This document shows positions 56,334-64,000 of a DNA stretch of 64,000 nucleotides, piece after piece; position 1 is the first letter of the stretch; each line of letters begins with the position of its first letter. Source of the stretch: Bradyrhizobium vignae (GTDB lineage Bacteria; Pseudomonadota; Alphaproteobacteria; Rhizobiales; Xanthobacteraceae); the NCBI RefSeq assembly GCF_004114425.1, contig NZ_RDQF01000031.1, positions 19,169 through 83,168 on the forward strand, in the 5' to 3' direction. The notes under the pieces were generated by a model. That model saw only the letters and a list, made by a program, of their open reading frames with translations. It ran no database searches and was not told the DNA's origin. The position numbers were made by a program, and so were the translations under genes.

Positions 56334-56600
56334 ATGCTTCTGCGGAAGCTCGGGAAGACCTCGTCTGTCCCAGCAGCTGCTGCAATGGCCTCAAGAGGGC
56401 CGCGATCGAGCCAGGTCTACGGCCACCTGTTCGGTCGATCGGCGCGGACGCGAGCACCGTTATTTTCTGAGCGCCTGTCGCTAGGCGCGGAGACGGACTT
56501 TGGAAGGTCCTGGTTGTGCTGTCTGGCCCGCGCAGCCGTCGGACGATTAGATAGATGGAACGGCAGTTGGCCTTCCCGTCATCATCAAATGGAGAAATGA
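56334..56600 (+). CDS. Doubtful small ORF between nodJ and nolO
   Basis: 88 codons (MLLRKLGKTSSVPAAAAMAS), ending one base before nolO. B. japonicum has two small genes, nolM and nolN, at this place, so a reduced counterpart is possible, but composition is Arg/Ser-rich and the ribosome site weak. Otherwise the 313 bp between nodJ and nolO show nothing. Confidence 0.25.
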   Translation: MLLRKLGKTSSVPAAAAMASRGPRSSQVYGHLFGRSARTRAPLFSERLSLGAETDFGRSWLCCLARAAVGRLDRWNGSWPSRHHQMEK

Positions 56601-56601
56601 G

Positions 56602-58605
56602 ATGTTGTGCCTGGGAGTGAGTGGCGGTCTTGACCGAATCTATGAAAACTCGCCGGAGCTGCCGAATACATTTCTTCACGATGGCGCTGCGGTTCTCGTG
56701 CAGGATGGCCGCGTAATCGCTGCTGTCGAAGAGGAGCGTCTCAATCGCGTCAAACACTCCAACAAGTTCCCGGGCAATTCGATCCGATACTGCCTTTCCG
56801 CCGCAGGGGTCTCGCTCGGCGAGATCGACCGCATCGCGTTCTACGCGACCGAAGCCTACTGCAATACCATGCTCGAGCGTCTTTCTGTTTCTCATCCCGT
56901 TCCGTTGGACGCCAAACTGTTGCTGCGGCAGCTGCTGGCACGGGAGTTCGGCGCCGAGATCGATCCGTCCCGGCTTTCCTTCGTGAATCACCACGAGGCG
57001 CATGCCGTGAGCGCGTTTGCCATGTCCGGGTTCGAGCAAAGTCTCGTTTTTACGATCGACGGCGGTGGCGATTTTCACTCGGGCTTATTGGCGGTGGGGT
57101 CTGGCACCGAAATTGCGCAACTTGCAAGCTTCCCGGAAAATAGTTCCCTGGGGCTGTTCTATCTCGAGACGATTCGATATCTCGGCTACGGGTTGTTCGA
57201 CGAGTACAAAGTGATGGGACTTGCCCCATGCGGTGATCCGACTCGCTATCGCGAACTCTTCGCGCAGTTCTACGAATTGTTGGACAACGGTGGCTATCGC
57301 GTTCACCTGGATCGAATCGGTCCGGCCCTGGTCCGCAACATCGATGTTCGGCGAAAAGGAATGCCATTCACCCAACAGCATCGAGATGTCAGCGCTTCGC
57401 TGCAGGAAGCGCTGGAGCGGATCGTGTTCCACATCCTGCGGCACTATCGCGAAGCGACGGGCATGACTCGCTTGTGCCTGGCTGGAGGTGTAGCCCATAA
57501 TTGTACGCTGAACGGTAAGCTGCTTTATTCCGGGCTATTTGACGACATCTTTGTCCAACCCGCGGCGCACGACGCCGGTTGCGCACTCGGCGCTGCATTG
57601 ATGATGTCCAACGAGCTGGGCAGGCCAGCGCCGCGCGAGCGACTGCCGGACGTTTATTGGGGGCCCGATCTCGGAAACGAGCAAGCCGTTGAGCATGAGC
57701 TCAACGCATGGTCAGGTCACCTCGACATTCAACGAAGTGATGACATAGCATTCAGTGCGGCAGACTGGATGGCAAATGGAGCTGTAATCGGCTGGGTTCA
57801 GGGCCGGTCTGAGTTCGGCCCACGTGCGCTTGGTAACCGCAGCATTCTTGCGGACCCGCGGCCTGCGGAAAACAAGGACCGTATCAACGCGATGGTCAAG
57901 AAGCGTGAGGGCTATCGTCCGTTTGCGCCATCTGTACTGGAGGAGGATGCGAGCGAGTTTTTTGAGCTTCCCGACGGCACGCGGCAGCTCCCCTTCATGA
58001 ACTTCGTGGTTCGTGTGCGTGAAGCCAAGTGTAACGTGCTCGGTGCGATCACGCACGTTGATGGGACCGCTCGGCTGCAGACAGTATCGCGCAAGACAAA
58101 CCCCACCTATTGGGATGTAATTAATGCGTTCAAGAAGCGAACCGGCATCCCGGTTCTTCTAAATACGTCATTTAACAACAATGCCGAGCCGATCGTGGAG
58201 TCCGTTTCAGATGCGATCACCACGTTCTTGACGACTGGCCTGGACGGACTTGTTGTTGGACCTTTCCTCGTCCGAAAGCGATCAGCAACACTGCAGGATT
58301 GGAGTGCACTGAGCGTTTCACTGCCGCCGTATGCATCCCTTCATCGTGTTCGCTCCCACACGGCGCCAGATCGTCAGGAAACGGTCTGCGAGATCCGCAC
58401 TGGACATTCCGGCCGCGACAGTATGCGTATCTCACACGAGCTTTTCGAGATCTTGATGCGGATCGAGGGCGAGGCGTCGCTCGGTCGGCTTCTCGAATCA
58501 ACCATGCTGGGCCAGGCCAAGCGTGAAGATCTCGTGAAGGAGTTGCGGCTAGTGTGGGAGCTGCGGGGCGTTCGGCTGCATCCGCCGCGCGCGGCTTGCG
58601 ACTGA
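56602..58605 (+). CDS. nolO: NolO, 3-O-carbamoyltransferase (NodU paralogue)
   Basis: 667 residues behind GGAGAAATGAG. Same fold as NodU: MLCLGVSGGLDRIYENSPEL, AVLVQDGRVIAAVEEERLNR, FVNHHEAHAVSAF (His motif), FTIDGGGDFHSG, CLAGGVAHNCTLNGKLLYSG, VQGRSEFGPRALGNRSILAD, and the C-terminal GIPVLLNTSFNNNAEPIVES. About 100 residues longer than NodU at the C-terminus, as NolO is. NolO adds carbamoyl at O-3 (or O-4) of the non-reducing sugar. Its presence with NodU predicts doubly carbamoylated nod factor. Confidence 0.92.
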   Translation: MLCLGVSGGLDRIYENSPELPNTFLHDGAAVLVQDGRVIAAVEEERLNRVKHSNKFPGNSIRYCLSAAGVSLGEIDRIAFYATEAYCNTMLERLSVSHPVPLDAKLLLRQLLAREFGAEIDPSRLSFVNHHEAHAVSAFAMSGFEQSLVFTIDGGGDFHSGLLAVGSGTEIAQLASFPENSSLGLFYLETIRYLGYGLFDEYKVMGLAPCGDPTRYRELFAQFYELLDNGGYRVHLDRIGPALVRNIDVRRKGMPFTQQHRDVSASLQEALERIVFHILRHYREATGMTRLCLAGGVAHNCTLNGKLLYSGLFDDIFVQPAAHDAGCALGAALMMSNELGRPAPRERLPDVYWGPDLGNEQAVEHELNAWSGHLDIQRSDDIAFSAADWMANGAVIGWVQGRSEFGPRALGNRSILADPRPAENKDRINAMVKKREGYRPFAPSVLEEDASEFFELPDGTRQLPFMNFVVRVREAKCNVLGAITHVDGTARLQTVSRKTNPTYWDVINAFKKRTGIPVLLNTSFNNNAEPIVESVSDAITTFLTTGLDGLVVGPFLVRKRSATLQDWSALSVSLPPYASLHRVRSHTAPDRQETVCEIRTGHSGRDSMRISHELFEILMRIEGEASLGRLLESTMLGQAKREDLVKELRLVWELRGVRLHPPRAACD

Positions 58606-58797
58606 AATGGAGTGCAAGGCCAAGCATAACCGAGGTGATGAGCTTGTATATGCCTACATGTACGGGGGCAGGGCATCCGGCGTAGAGGATGGCGCAATGT
58701 ACATCCGATTGAAGTAACGTAAGTCGACGAAATTTTACTGAATAGAAGAAAAGGCGAAATCGTCGAGAGAACCCGCTCACATCAGGATAGCGTTGCT

Positions 58798-59910
58798 ATG
58801 AAGTTCTACCGACGCAGCTCGCCGGCAGCGCGATTTCCGACCATGACGTCGGATGCGACGATACGTGAGATGTCCGCAATGACGTCTCTTGTCCAACCAG
58901 GAGCCCGGGAAGAGGCAATGCAGATGCTTAGCGGTTCGAGGAATGATCGGTTCGTAGTGTCTCGGCGACGTACGGGGTTCGGCGACTGCCTGTGGTCACT
59001 GGCGGCAGCCTGGCGTTTTGCAAAGCAGACAGGACGGACGCTAGCCATTGATTGGCGGGGATCTTGTTACCTTGATGAGCCATTCACGAATGCCTTTCCA
59101 GTCTTCTTCGAACCCGTTCAGGGCATTGCTGGCGTGCGGGTGATTTGCGACGACGAGATCAATAAGTGTTCATTTCCGGGACCATTCTTCCCGGCATGGT
59201 GGAATAAACCATCCATCGATTGCGTCTATCGCCCGGACGAGCAGATTTTCCGGGAACGCGACGAACTCGATCAACTATTCCAAAGTCAGAAAGATAGTGA
59301 CGCTAACACGGTTGTATGTGACGCCTGCCTGATGTGGCGCTGCGATCAGGAGGCCGAACGAGAAATCTTTCGCAGCATCAAGCCACGACCTGACATTCAG
59401 GCTCGGATCGATGCGATCTACCGCGAGCACTTTGAATCGTACAGCGTCATCGGCATCCATGTCCGCCATGGCAACGGCGAGGATATTATGGGGCATGCTC
59501 CCTACTGGGCTGACCCGGAGCGCGCCTTGCGACAGGTCTGTAATGCCATTGATAAGGCTAGGGGGTTACCCCACGCAAAACCCGTGAAGGCTTTCCTGTG
59601 CACGGACAGCGCGCTCGTCGTTGAGAAGGTCTCGACTATATTTCCTGATGTTCTCACGATCCCAAAACGGTTCCAGGCACCTCAGGCCGGCCCATTGCAC
59701 AACGCCGCGCTCGGAGTCGAGGGCGGCGTTTCCGCCCTCATTGATATGTATCTCCTTGCGCGCTGCGACACCGTGATCCGTTTTCCCCCGACGAGCGCCT
59801 TCACGCGCTATGCGCGTCTCTCTGCCCCACGCGTTATAGAATTCGATTTGAACGATCCAAGCCGCTTGATCCTGATTGAAGAATCCTCGCAAGAGCTCGT
59901 GGCTTCATGA
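58798..59910 (+). CDS. nodZ: NodZ, alpha-1,6-fucosyltransferase
   Basis: Up to 370 residues. The conserved enzyme begins at RFVVSRRRTGFGDCLWSLAA; the 45 residues before it are not conserved, and ATG 58918 (MQMLSGSRNDR), behind GGAAGAGG, is the likelier start. GT23 features: TLAIDWRGSCYLDEPFTNAF, VIGIHVRHGNGEDIMGHAPY (GDP-fucose-binding HxRxGN), AFLCTDSALV and RFPPTSAFTRYARL. NodZ adds fucose to the reducing-end GlcNAc. It is 190 bp from nolO, so it may have its own promoter. A small ORF overlaps its stop. Confidence 0.95.
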   Translation: MKFYRRSSPAARFPTMTSDATIREMSAMTSLVQPGAREEAMQMLSGSRNDRFVVSRRRTGFGDCLWSLAAAWRFAKQTGRTLAIDWRGSCYLDEPFTNAFPVFFEPVQGIAGVRVICDDEINKCSFPGPFFPAWWNKPSIDCVYRPDEQIFRERDELDQLFQSQKDSDANTVVCDACLMWRCDQEAEREIFRSIKPRPDIQARIDAIYREHFESYSVIGIHVRHGNGEDIMGHAPYWADPERALRQVCNAIDKARGLPHAKPVKAFLCTDSALVVEKVSTIFPDVLTIPKRFQAPQAGPLHNAALGVEGGVSALIDMYLLARCDTVIRFPPTSAFTRYARLSAPRVIEFDLNDPSRLILIEESSQELVAS

Positions 59911-60086
59911 AATTCGTAGCGCGTCTAATCGATCTGATTGCCGCTTTTTGCATCCAGCAGTATTGGCAGATCTTTTCGGGGCGGCAATTGTCTGCCCAAT
60001 GTGATGCTCCGTCGCGAACTTCCACCGAAGAACAGAGCGACACGGGGTCCGAATGTCTTCCGCTGAAGCTCGACGTCGAACAATGA
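59907..60086 (+). CDS. 59-residue ORF overlapping the nodZ stop, unknown function
   Basis: ATGA overlap with nodZ points to translational coupling. Product MKFVARLIDLIAAFCIQQYW, then QIFSGRQLSAQCDAPSRTST, ending LPLKLDVEQ: residues 4-24 form a hydrophobic or amphipathic helix that may sit at the membrane, and the rest is polar. No known family comes to mind. The exact overlap and the hydrophobic start favour a real small gene, but comparison with other nodZ loci is needed to be sure. Confidence 0.5.
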   Translation: MKFVARLIDLIAAFCIQQYWQIFSGRQLSAQCDAPSRTSTEEQSDTGSECLPLKLDVEQ

Positions 60087-60619
60087 CCTTAACGTGCTGC
60101 CGCCCCGGGAAACAGCTGTAACACGTCTTCGTCTTCGCCTCGGGAGGCCTCAAGTCGAAGCTAATCGGTGGTCGATCGCGGACGAACACATCGAAAGCGT
60201 CTCCGGGCCGGCGAGTTCCGTCTTGGGTCGGTACTCGCTGGTGCGGACGGGCGCTCTCGAGTTCCACTGTTGTTTGAAAAACAGTCAGCACGCCAGGTCA
60301 TGGATCCGGAATCAATCCGCCCGGCGATGTGCCAGTGCTGGACACAGCAGAGCAGGGCGGTGATGAAGTCCAGCATCAATTGCCGGCGAATCTAACCTAC
60401 GAAGCTGGTAACGTCAGTTTTTGAGTTGAGGCGGCTACTCGCGGCGGTCGCTCTCCTGATCGATCGTTGCCTCGACGCGAGGAGCTGGCCATCTGCTGAC
60501 TTTTCCGGTTCTGCGATCAGGAAAGAGAGTGTGGCCCGTAGCCGTCTCTTTACGAGGGCGACTGTGCTGGCGACATTGCGTAGCTGATGCACCATCGCTG
60601 TCACAAAGCACACGCAACG
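60087..60619. other. Region between nodZ and the fixR-nifA promoter
   Basis: No gene supported; short frames on both strands only. Confidence 0.35.
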
Positions 60620-60635
60620 TGTTGTGAACCCGACA
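60620..60635. promoter_or_regulatory. Candidate NifA upstream activating sequence
   Basis: TGT-N10-ACA (TGTTGTGAACCCGACA), the NifA site consensus, about 85-100 bp before the expected fixR start of transcription. NifA autoactivation of the -24/-12 promoter is known in B. japonicum, but a single TGT-N10-ACA can occur by chance. Confidence 0.45.
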
Positions 60636-60649
60636 AGCATTCGCTGTGC

Positions 60650-60664
60650 GCGACATTAGGACGC
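60650..60664. promoter_or_regulatory. RegR box of the fixR-nifA promoter
   Basis: GCGACATTAGGACGC fits the RegR consensus GNGRCRTTNNGNCGC at every fixed position. Centre is about 63 bp upstream of the predicted transcription start, as in B. japonicum, where RegR activates fixR-nifA under all oxygen conditions. Confidence 0.88.
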
Positions 60665-60694
60665 AAAACGGAAGCCGATTTACATGCATCGCAG

Positions 60695-60710
60695 TGGCCC
60701 AAATCCTGCT
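60695..60710 (+). promoter_or_regulatory. Sigma-54 (-24/-12) promoter of fixR-nifA
   Basis: TGGCCCAAATCCTGCT: GG and GC are separated by exactly 10 bp. Transcription would start near 60720, 25 bp before the fixR start codon. It would be used by RpoN with NifA at low oxygen. Confidence 0.85.
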
Positions 60711-60744
60711 ACGCGTGCGTCGCGCAGCAGGAGAGGAGGCGAGC

Positions 60745-61581
60745 GTGGGTCTGGATCTGCCAAATGACGATCTGATCAAAGGCCCGGTGCCCGAAGCAAA
60801 TTTGGGTTGCCCCTTTCAAGCCGATAAAGCCCGTGTTCATGGCGGAGAACAGAAGGTGATGTTGCTCACCGGCGCATCGCGCGGAATTGGTCATGCCACC
60901 GCCAAGCTGTTCTCGGAGGCGGGCTGGCGCATCATTTCTTGCGCGCGTCAACCGTTCGACGGCGAGCGATGCCCCTGGGAGGCAGGGAACGACGATCATG
61001 TCCAGATCGACCTCAGCAATCATCGAATGCTGCCGCGCGCGATCACTGAGGTCAAGAAACGCTTGGTCGGTGCACCTTTGCACGCGCTAGTGAACAATGC
61101 CGGTGTCTCGCCGAAAACGCCCGCTGGCGATCGGATGACGTCGTTGACGACGTCAATCGAGACTTGGATGAAGGTGTTCCATCTCAATCTGGTGGCCCCG
61201 ATCCTGTTGGCGCAGGGTTTGTTTGACGAGCTAAGAGCCGCGTCAGGATCGATCGTGAATGTGACTTCGATTGCGGGCTCGCGGGTGCACCCGTTTGCCG
61301 GCAGTGCCTATGCGACGTCGAAAGCTGCGCTTGCGAGCCTCACACGCGAAATGGCCCACGATTATGCGCCGCATGGTATTCGCGTGAATGCGATCGCGCC
61401 CGGCGAAATCAGGACGGACATGTTATCGCCCGACACAGAAGCGCGTCTCGTGCCAAGTATCCCGCTTCGCAGAGTGGGAACCCCGGATGAAGTGGCCAGG
61501 GTCGTCTTCTTCCTGTGCTCGGATGCGGCGAGCTATGTCACGGGGGCCGAGGTACCGATCAATGGTGGGCAACATCTGTGA
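60745..61581 (+). CDS. fixR: FixR, short-chain dehydrogenase/reductase of the fixR-nifA operon
   Basis: 278 residues from GTG 60745 (VGLDLPNDDLIKGPVPEANL), chosen because GAGAGGAGG is just upstream, the start is right after the sigma-54 promoter and the length equals that of known FixR; the open frame goes back to 60646. SDR fold: TGASRGIGHATAKLFSEAGW, NNAGVSP, GSIVNVTSIAG, YATSKAALASLTREMAHDYA (YxxxK) and GGQHL end. FixR is not essential for fixation and its substrate is unknown. It is in an operon with nifA. Confidence 0.95.
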   Translation: MGLDLPNDDLIKGPVPEANLGCPFQADKARVHGGEQKVMLLTGASRGIGHATAKLFSEAGWRIISCARQPFDGERCPWEAGNDDHVQIDLSNHRMLPRAITEVKKRLVGAPLHALVNNAGVSPKTPAGDRMTSLTTSIETWMKVFHLNLVAPILLAQGLFDELRAASGSIVNVTSIAGSRVHPFAGSAYATSKAALASLTREMAHDYAPHGIRVNAIAPGEIRTDMLSPDTEARLVPSIPLRRVGTPDEVARVVFFLCSDAASYVTGAEVPINGGQHL

Positions 61582-61766
61582 ATCGGCCGGCCTTGGCGAC
61601 GCAGCTGACGTGAGCTGCAGCAGCGGTGCTTATGTTCTCCGCTGACGTCGCGCACGCAATCCGCAAAAATGAAATGAATGCACACCGTAAGTTTACCGTC
61701 GTGCCATGAAAAGGTGTCACGGTTCTATGTCATCTCGTCAACACTTGGCGTTAGATCGAGAGTGAC

Positions 61767-63599
61767 ATGCAAAACGAAGCTCGCCAACCGGGACAAGGTA
61801 CCAGGGAGGATGATCAAGAGAACGGAGCCCGCCTCATGCTGGATATACCTTCCTCACGTGAAAGACCTGCCTCGCAACCTGAGCCGGAAGGTAAGCTCTC
61901 GGGGGAACCGTTGCGTGAGAGCGCGCTCACCGGCATCTTCGAAATATCGAAAATACTCACCGCTCCTTGTCGGCTTGAAGTCACGTTGGCCAACGTTGTT
62001 GGTCTTCTGCAGTCTTTTGTGCAGATGCGACACGGCATTGTCTCACTGTTCGATGAGGACGGCATGCCGGACATTACAGTGGGCGCGGGCTGGAGCGAAG
62101 GCAGCGACGAACGTTACCGGATGCGACTGCCGCGGAAGGCAATCGACCAGATCATCGCGACGGACAGGCCTCTTGTCGTCGAGAACGTGGCCGCCGAGCC
62201 GGTATTCAGTGCTGCCGACCGGGAAGTGCTCGGCGCCTCTGATGATATGCCAGTGTCGTTCATTGGGGTTCCCATTCGTATTGATCTGAAGGTCGTGGGA
62301 ACGCTGACGGTTGACCGGATCCGCGACGATAGGTCGAGTCTCAGGCTCGAGTACGATGCGCGACTGCTCGCCATGATCGCCAACCTGGTGGGACAAACAG
62401 TGAAGTTACATCGCTTGTTCGCCTGCGATCGCGAACGGCTGATGGCGGAGAAAGACCGGCTACAAAAGCAAGTACTAGAGCTCAGGCAACCCGCTCGGGA
62501 GCGCAAGAAGCTACACGCCCATGGGATCATTGGCGACAGTCCGGCCCTGCGCGGGCTGCTCGAGAAGATTGCGGTTGTAGCCAGATCTAACAGCACGGTT
62601 CTGCTGCGTGGCGAATCCGGTACCGGAAAGGAACTCGTAGCTAAGGCCATTCACGAATCATCGTCCCGCGCCAGGCGCCCGTTCGTTAAGCTGAATTGCG
62701 CGGCGCTTCCTGAGACCGTCCTGGAATCCGAGTTATTCGGACATGAGAAAGGCGCCTTTACCGGTGCATTCAGCTCGCGCAAGGGGCGCTTCGAACTTGC
62801 TGACAAAGGAACGCTGTTTCTTGACGAGATCGGCGAGATCTCAGCTTCGTTCCAGGCGAAGTTGCTGCGCGTTCTGCAAGAGCAGGAGTTCGAGCGCGTC
62901 GGCAGTAACCAGACTGTTAAGGTCGATGTTCGAGTAATAGCTGCGACCAACAAGAACCTTGAAGAGGCTGTCGCAAGGAGCGAGTTTCGCGCGGACCTTT
63001 ACTATCGCATCAGTGTAGTTCCATTACTGTTGCCACCGCTGCGCGAAAGACGCAGTGATATTCCGCTGCTTGCCAGGGAGTTCCTCAGAAATTTTAATAA
63101 CGAGAACGGCCGTACGCTGACCTTGGAGGCGAGTGCGATCGATGTACTGATGAACTGCGGCTTTCCGGGAAATGTCCGCGAACTCGAGAACTGCATCGAG
63201 CGTACAGCGACGCTGTGCGCCGGATCATCGATCGTGAGAAGTGACTTTGCATGCTGCCACGGCCAGTGCCTATCTGCGATGCTGTGGAAAGGCACGTCGG
63301 ACGAGAGACCAGACCAACCCGCACCCATGCCATCGGTGCCCGCAAAGTCGACCATTCCGCTACCTCAGCCGAGCCAGCCGACCCAGCCGATCCAGTCTGT
63401 CGGCGGCGAACTGGCCTCACTGGGGCCTCCCGGCACAGTTCTCGTTAGTGGCGCGAGGATAGCCGATCGCGAACGGGTCATTGCGGCCATGGAAAGATCT
63501 GGCTGGGTGCAGGCAAAAGCAGCGCGCCTGCTCGGATTAACGCCGCGCCAGATTGGCTACGCGCTGAGGAAATACGGAATCGAGATAAAGCGGTTCTGA
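61767..63599 (+). CDS. nifA: NifA, sigma-54-dependent activator of nitrogen fixation genes
   Basis: 610 residues. An N-terminal tail of 50 residues, a GAF domain (about 50-205; ALTGIFEISKILTAPCRLEV), an AAA+ core with Walker A GESGTGKE (near residue 282), the GAFTGA loop (GAFTGAFSS) and Walker B TLFLDEIGEI, then an inter-domain linker. The linker has the cysteine pattern C-X11-C-X19-C-X4-C (from MNCGFPG to CCHGQC) that makes rhizobial NifA oxygen-sensitive. A Pro/Gln/Ser linker (PLPQPSQPTQPIQ) leads to the Fis-type HTH (GWVQAKAARLLGLTPRQIGY). NifA turns on nif and fix genes at low oxygen. Confidence 0.97.
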   Translation: MQNEARQPGQGTREDDQENGARLMLDIPSSRERPASQPEPEGKLSGEPLRESALTGIFEISKILTAPCRLEVTLANVVGLLQSFVQMRHGIVSLFDEDGMPDITVGAGWSEGSDERYRMRLPRKAIDQIIATDRPLVVENVAAEPVFSAADREVLGASDDMPVSFIGVPIRIDLKVVGTLTVDRIRDDRSSLRLEYDARLLAMIANLVGQTVKLHRLFACDRERLMAEKDRLQKQVLELRQPARERKKLHAHGIIGDSPALRGLLEKIAVVARSNSTVLLRGESGTGKELVAKAIHESSSRARRPFVKLNCAALPETVLESELFGHEKGAFTGAFSSRKGRFELADKGTLFLDEIGEISASFQAKLLRVLQEQEFERVGSNQTVKVDVRVIAATNKNLEEAVARSEFRADLYYRISVVPLLLPPLRERRSDIPLLAREFLRNFNNENGRTLTLEASAIDVLMNCGFPGNVRELENCIERTATLCAGSSIVRSDFACCHGQCLSAMLWKGTSDERPDQPAPMPSVPAKSTIPLPQPSQPTQPIQSVGGELASLGPPGTVLVSGARIADRERVIAAMERSGWVQAKAARLLGLTPRQIGYALRKYGIEIKRF

Positions 63600-63886
63600 A
63601 CGACGACATCGGTGGGAACTGCTACTGCCAAACAGCTATAAGAGGACTATCTCCGATAGGCAATCTCATCGCAATCTGAAGGAAATGGGTCAGCCCACGG
63701 GGGCGACTTGGCCCCGAGCGTCACCGCGCACGCTTGCGGGTCTGCTGTCGAAAGGCGGGCTCACCTGGTTCGATGACGGAGGACTTGCTCGCAATGGGCG
63801 GGCCATGCAATCGCGAACAGTCGGTTGCTGAACATCTAACAAGCGTCATGCTTATCCGTCGATCAAGCTCGGACTAGGGTCCGGAC
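63600..63886. other. Region between nifA and the IS element
   Basis: Nothing recognised. fixA, which follows nifA in B. japonicum, is absent, perhaps displaced by the insertion at the right edge. Confidence 0.4.
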
Positions 63887-64000
63887 TCAATTGATCCACC
63901 AAGTAACGGCGGCGACCAAGAGGATGGCCGAGAGGAAGTTGTCGGCTCGCTTGTCGTAGCGGGTCGCAATCCGCCTGAAGTCCTTGAGGCGGCAAAACAT
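63887..64000 (-). mobile_element. 3' end of an IS5-family transposase gene, cut by the window edge
   Basis: The minus-strand frame, open at the window edge, reads MFCRLKDFRRIATRYDKRAD, then NFLSAILLVAAVTWWIN and TGA (63887-63889). The RIATRYDK..NFL ending is that of IS5-group (IS1031-like) transposases. Just outside it, ACTAGGGTCCGGACTC at about 63873-63888 is probably part of the terminal inverted repeat, so the element's boundary is near 63870. The rest of the element lies beyond the window. Confidence 0.8.

Overview
The window reads as part of the symbiosis island of a Bradyrhizobium-type soybean/legume rhizobium. The evidence is the complete nod cluster in Bradyrhizobium order (two nodD copies and nolA facing away from nodK/Y-A-B-C-S-U-I-J-nolO-nodZ), followed by the fixR-nifA operon with its RegR box and -24/-12 promoter. 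The naming is from gene order and recognisable families; no search was run.

Layout. (1) 1-11.2 kb is a defence-type block: the end of an unidentified gene coupled to a HerA-like ATPase (possibly a SIR2-HerA pair), a remnant of an ABC permease, a hipBA toxin-antitoxin with a four-copy operator array, and a complete four-gene Wadjet-like (JetABCD) anti-plasmid SMC system. (2) 11.2-30 kb is a plant-interaction block: three related candidate type III effectors and a NopM-like LRR/NEL ubiquitin ligase, each behind a recognisable tts box, plus a secreted polygalacturonase and pectinesterase, a J-domain protein and an OprB-like porin. Two of the effector genes look damaged (a one-base frameshift; in-frame stop codons inside a repeat tract). 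(3) 30-45 kb is sparse and rich in debris: a small membrane/coiled-coil protein, a HemN-like radical SAM enzyme, a TauE-type permease, a LuxR-type regulator, an Omp25-like barrel, several small conserved-looking proteins, a luciferase-like oxidoreductase and a Leu/Ile/Val-type binding protein. (4) 44.5-63.6 kb holds nolA, nodD2, nodD1, the nod box, the nod factor genes, fixR and nifA. (5) The right edge cuts into an IS5-family element.

How it fits together: NodD1 should read flavonoids and act on the nod box to make a lipochitooligosaccharide that is N-methylated (NodS), doubly carbamoylated (NodU, NolO) and fucosylated (NodZ), exported by NodIJ. NolA and NodD2 are the known feedback repressor arm in Bradyrhizobium. 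I find three copies of a MerR-type promoter with an exact 19-bp spacer, one at nolA, one upstream of nodD2 and one upstream of hemN, which would give NolA direct autoregulation and control of nodD2. TtsI (outside the window) would drive the effectors. RegR and sigma-54/NifA drive fixR-nifA.

The best leads for something undescribed are the three 19-bp-spacer promoters, the 59-residue ORF overlapping the end of nodZ, the 49-residue membrane ORF behind the binding-protein gene, the paired small paralogues flanking this region, and the shared integrase-like module in three effector candidates.
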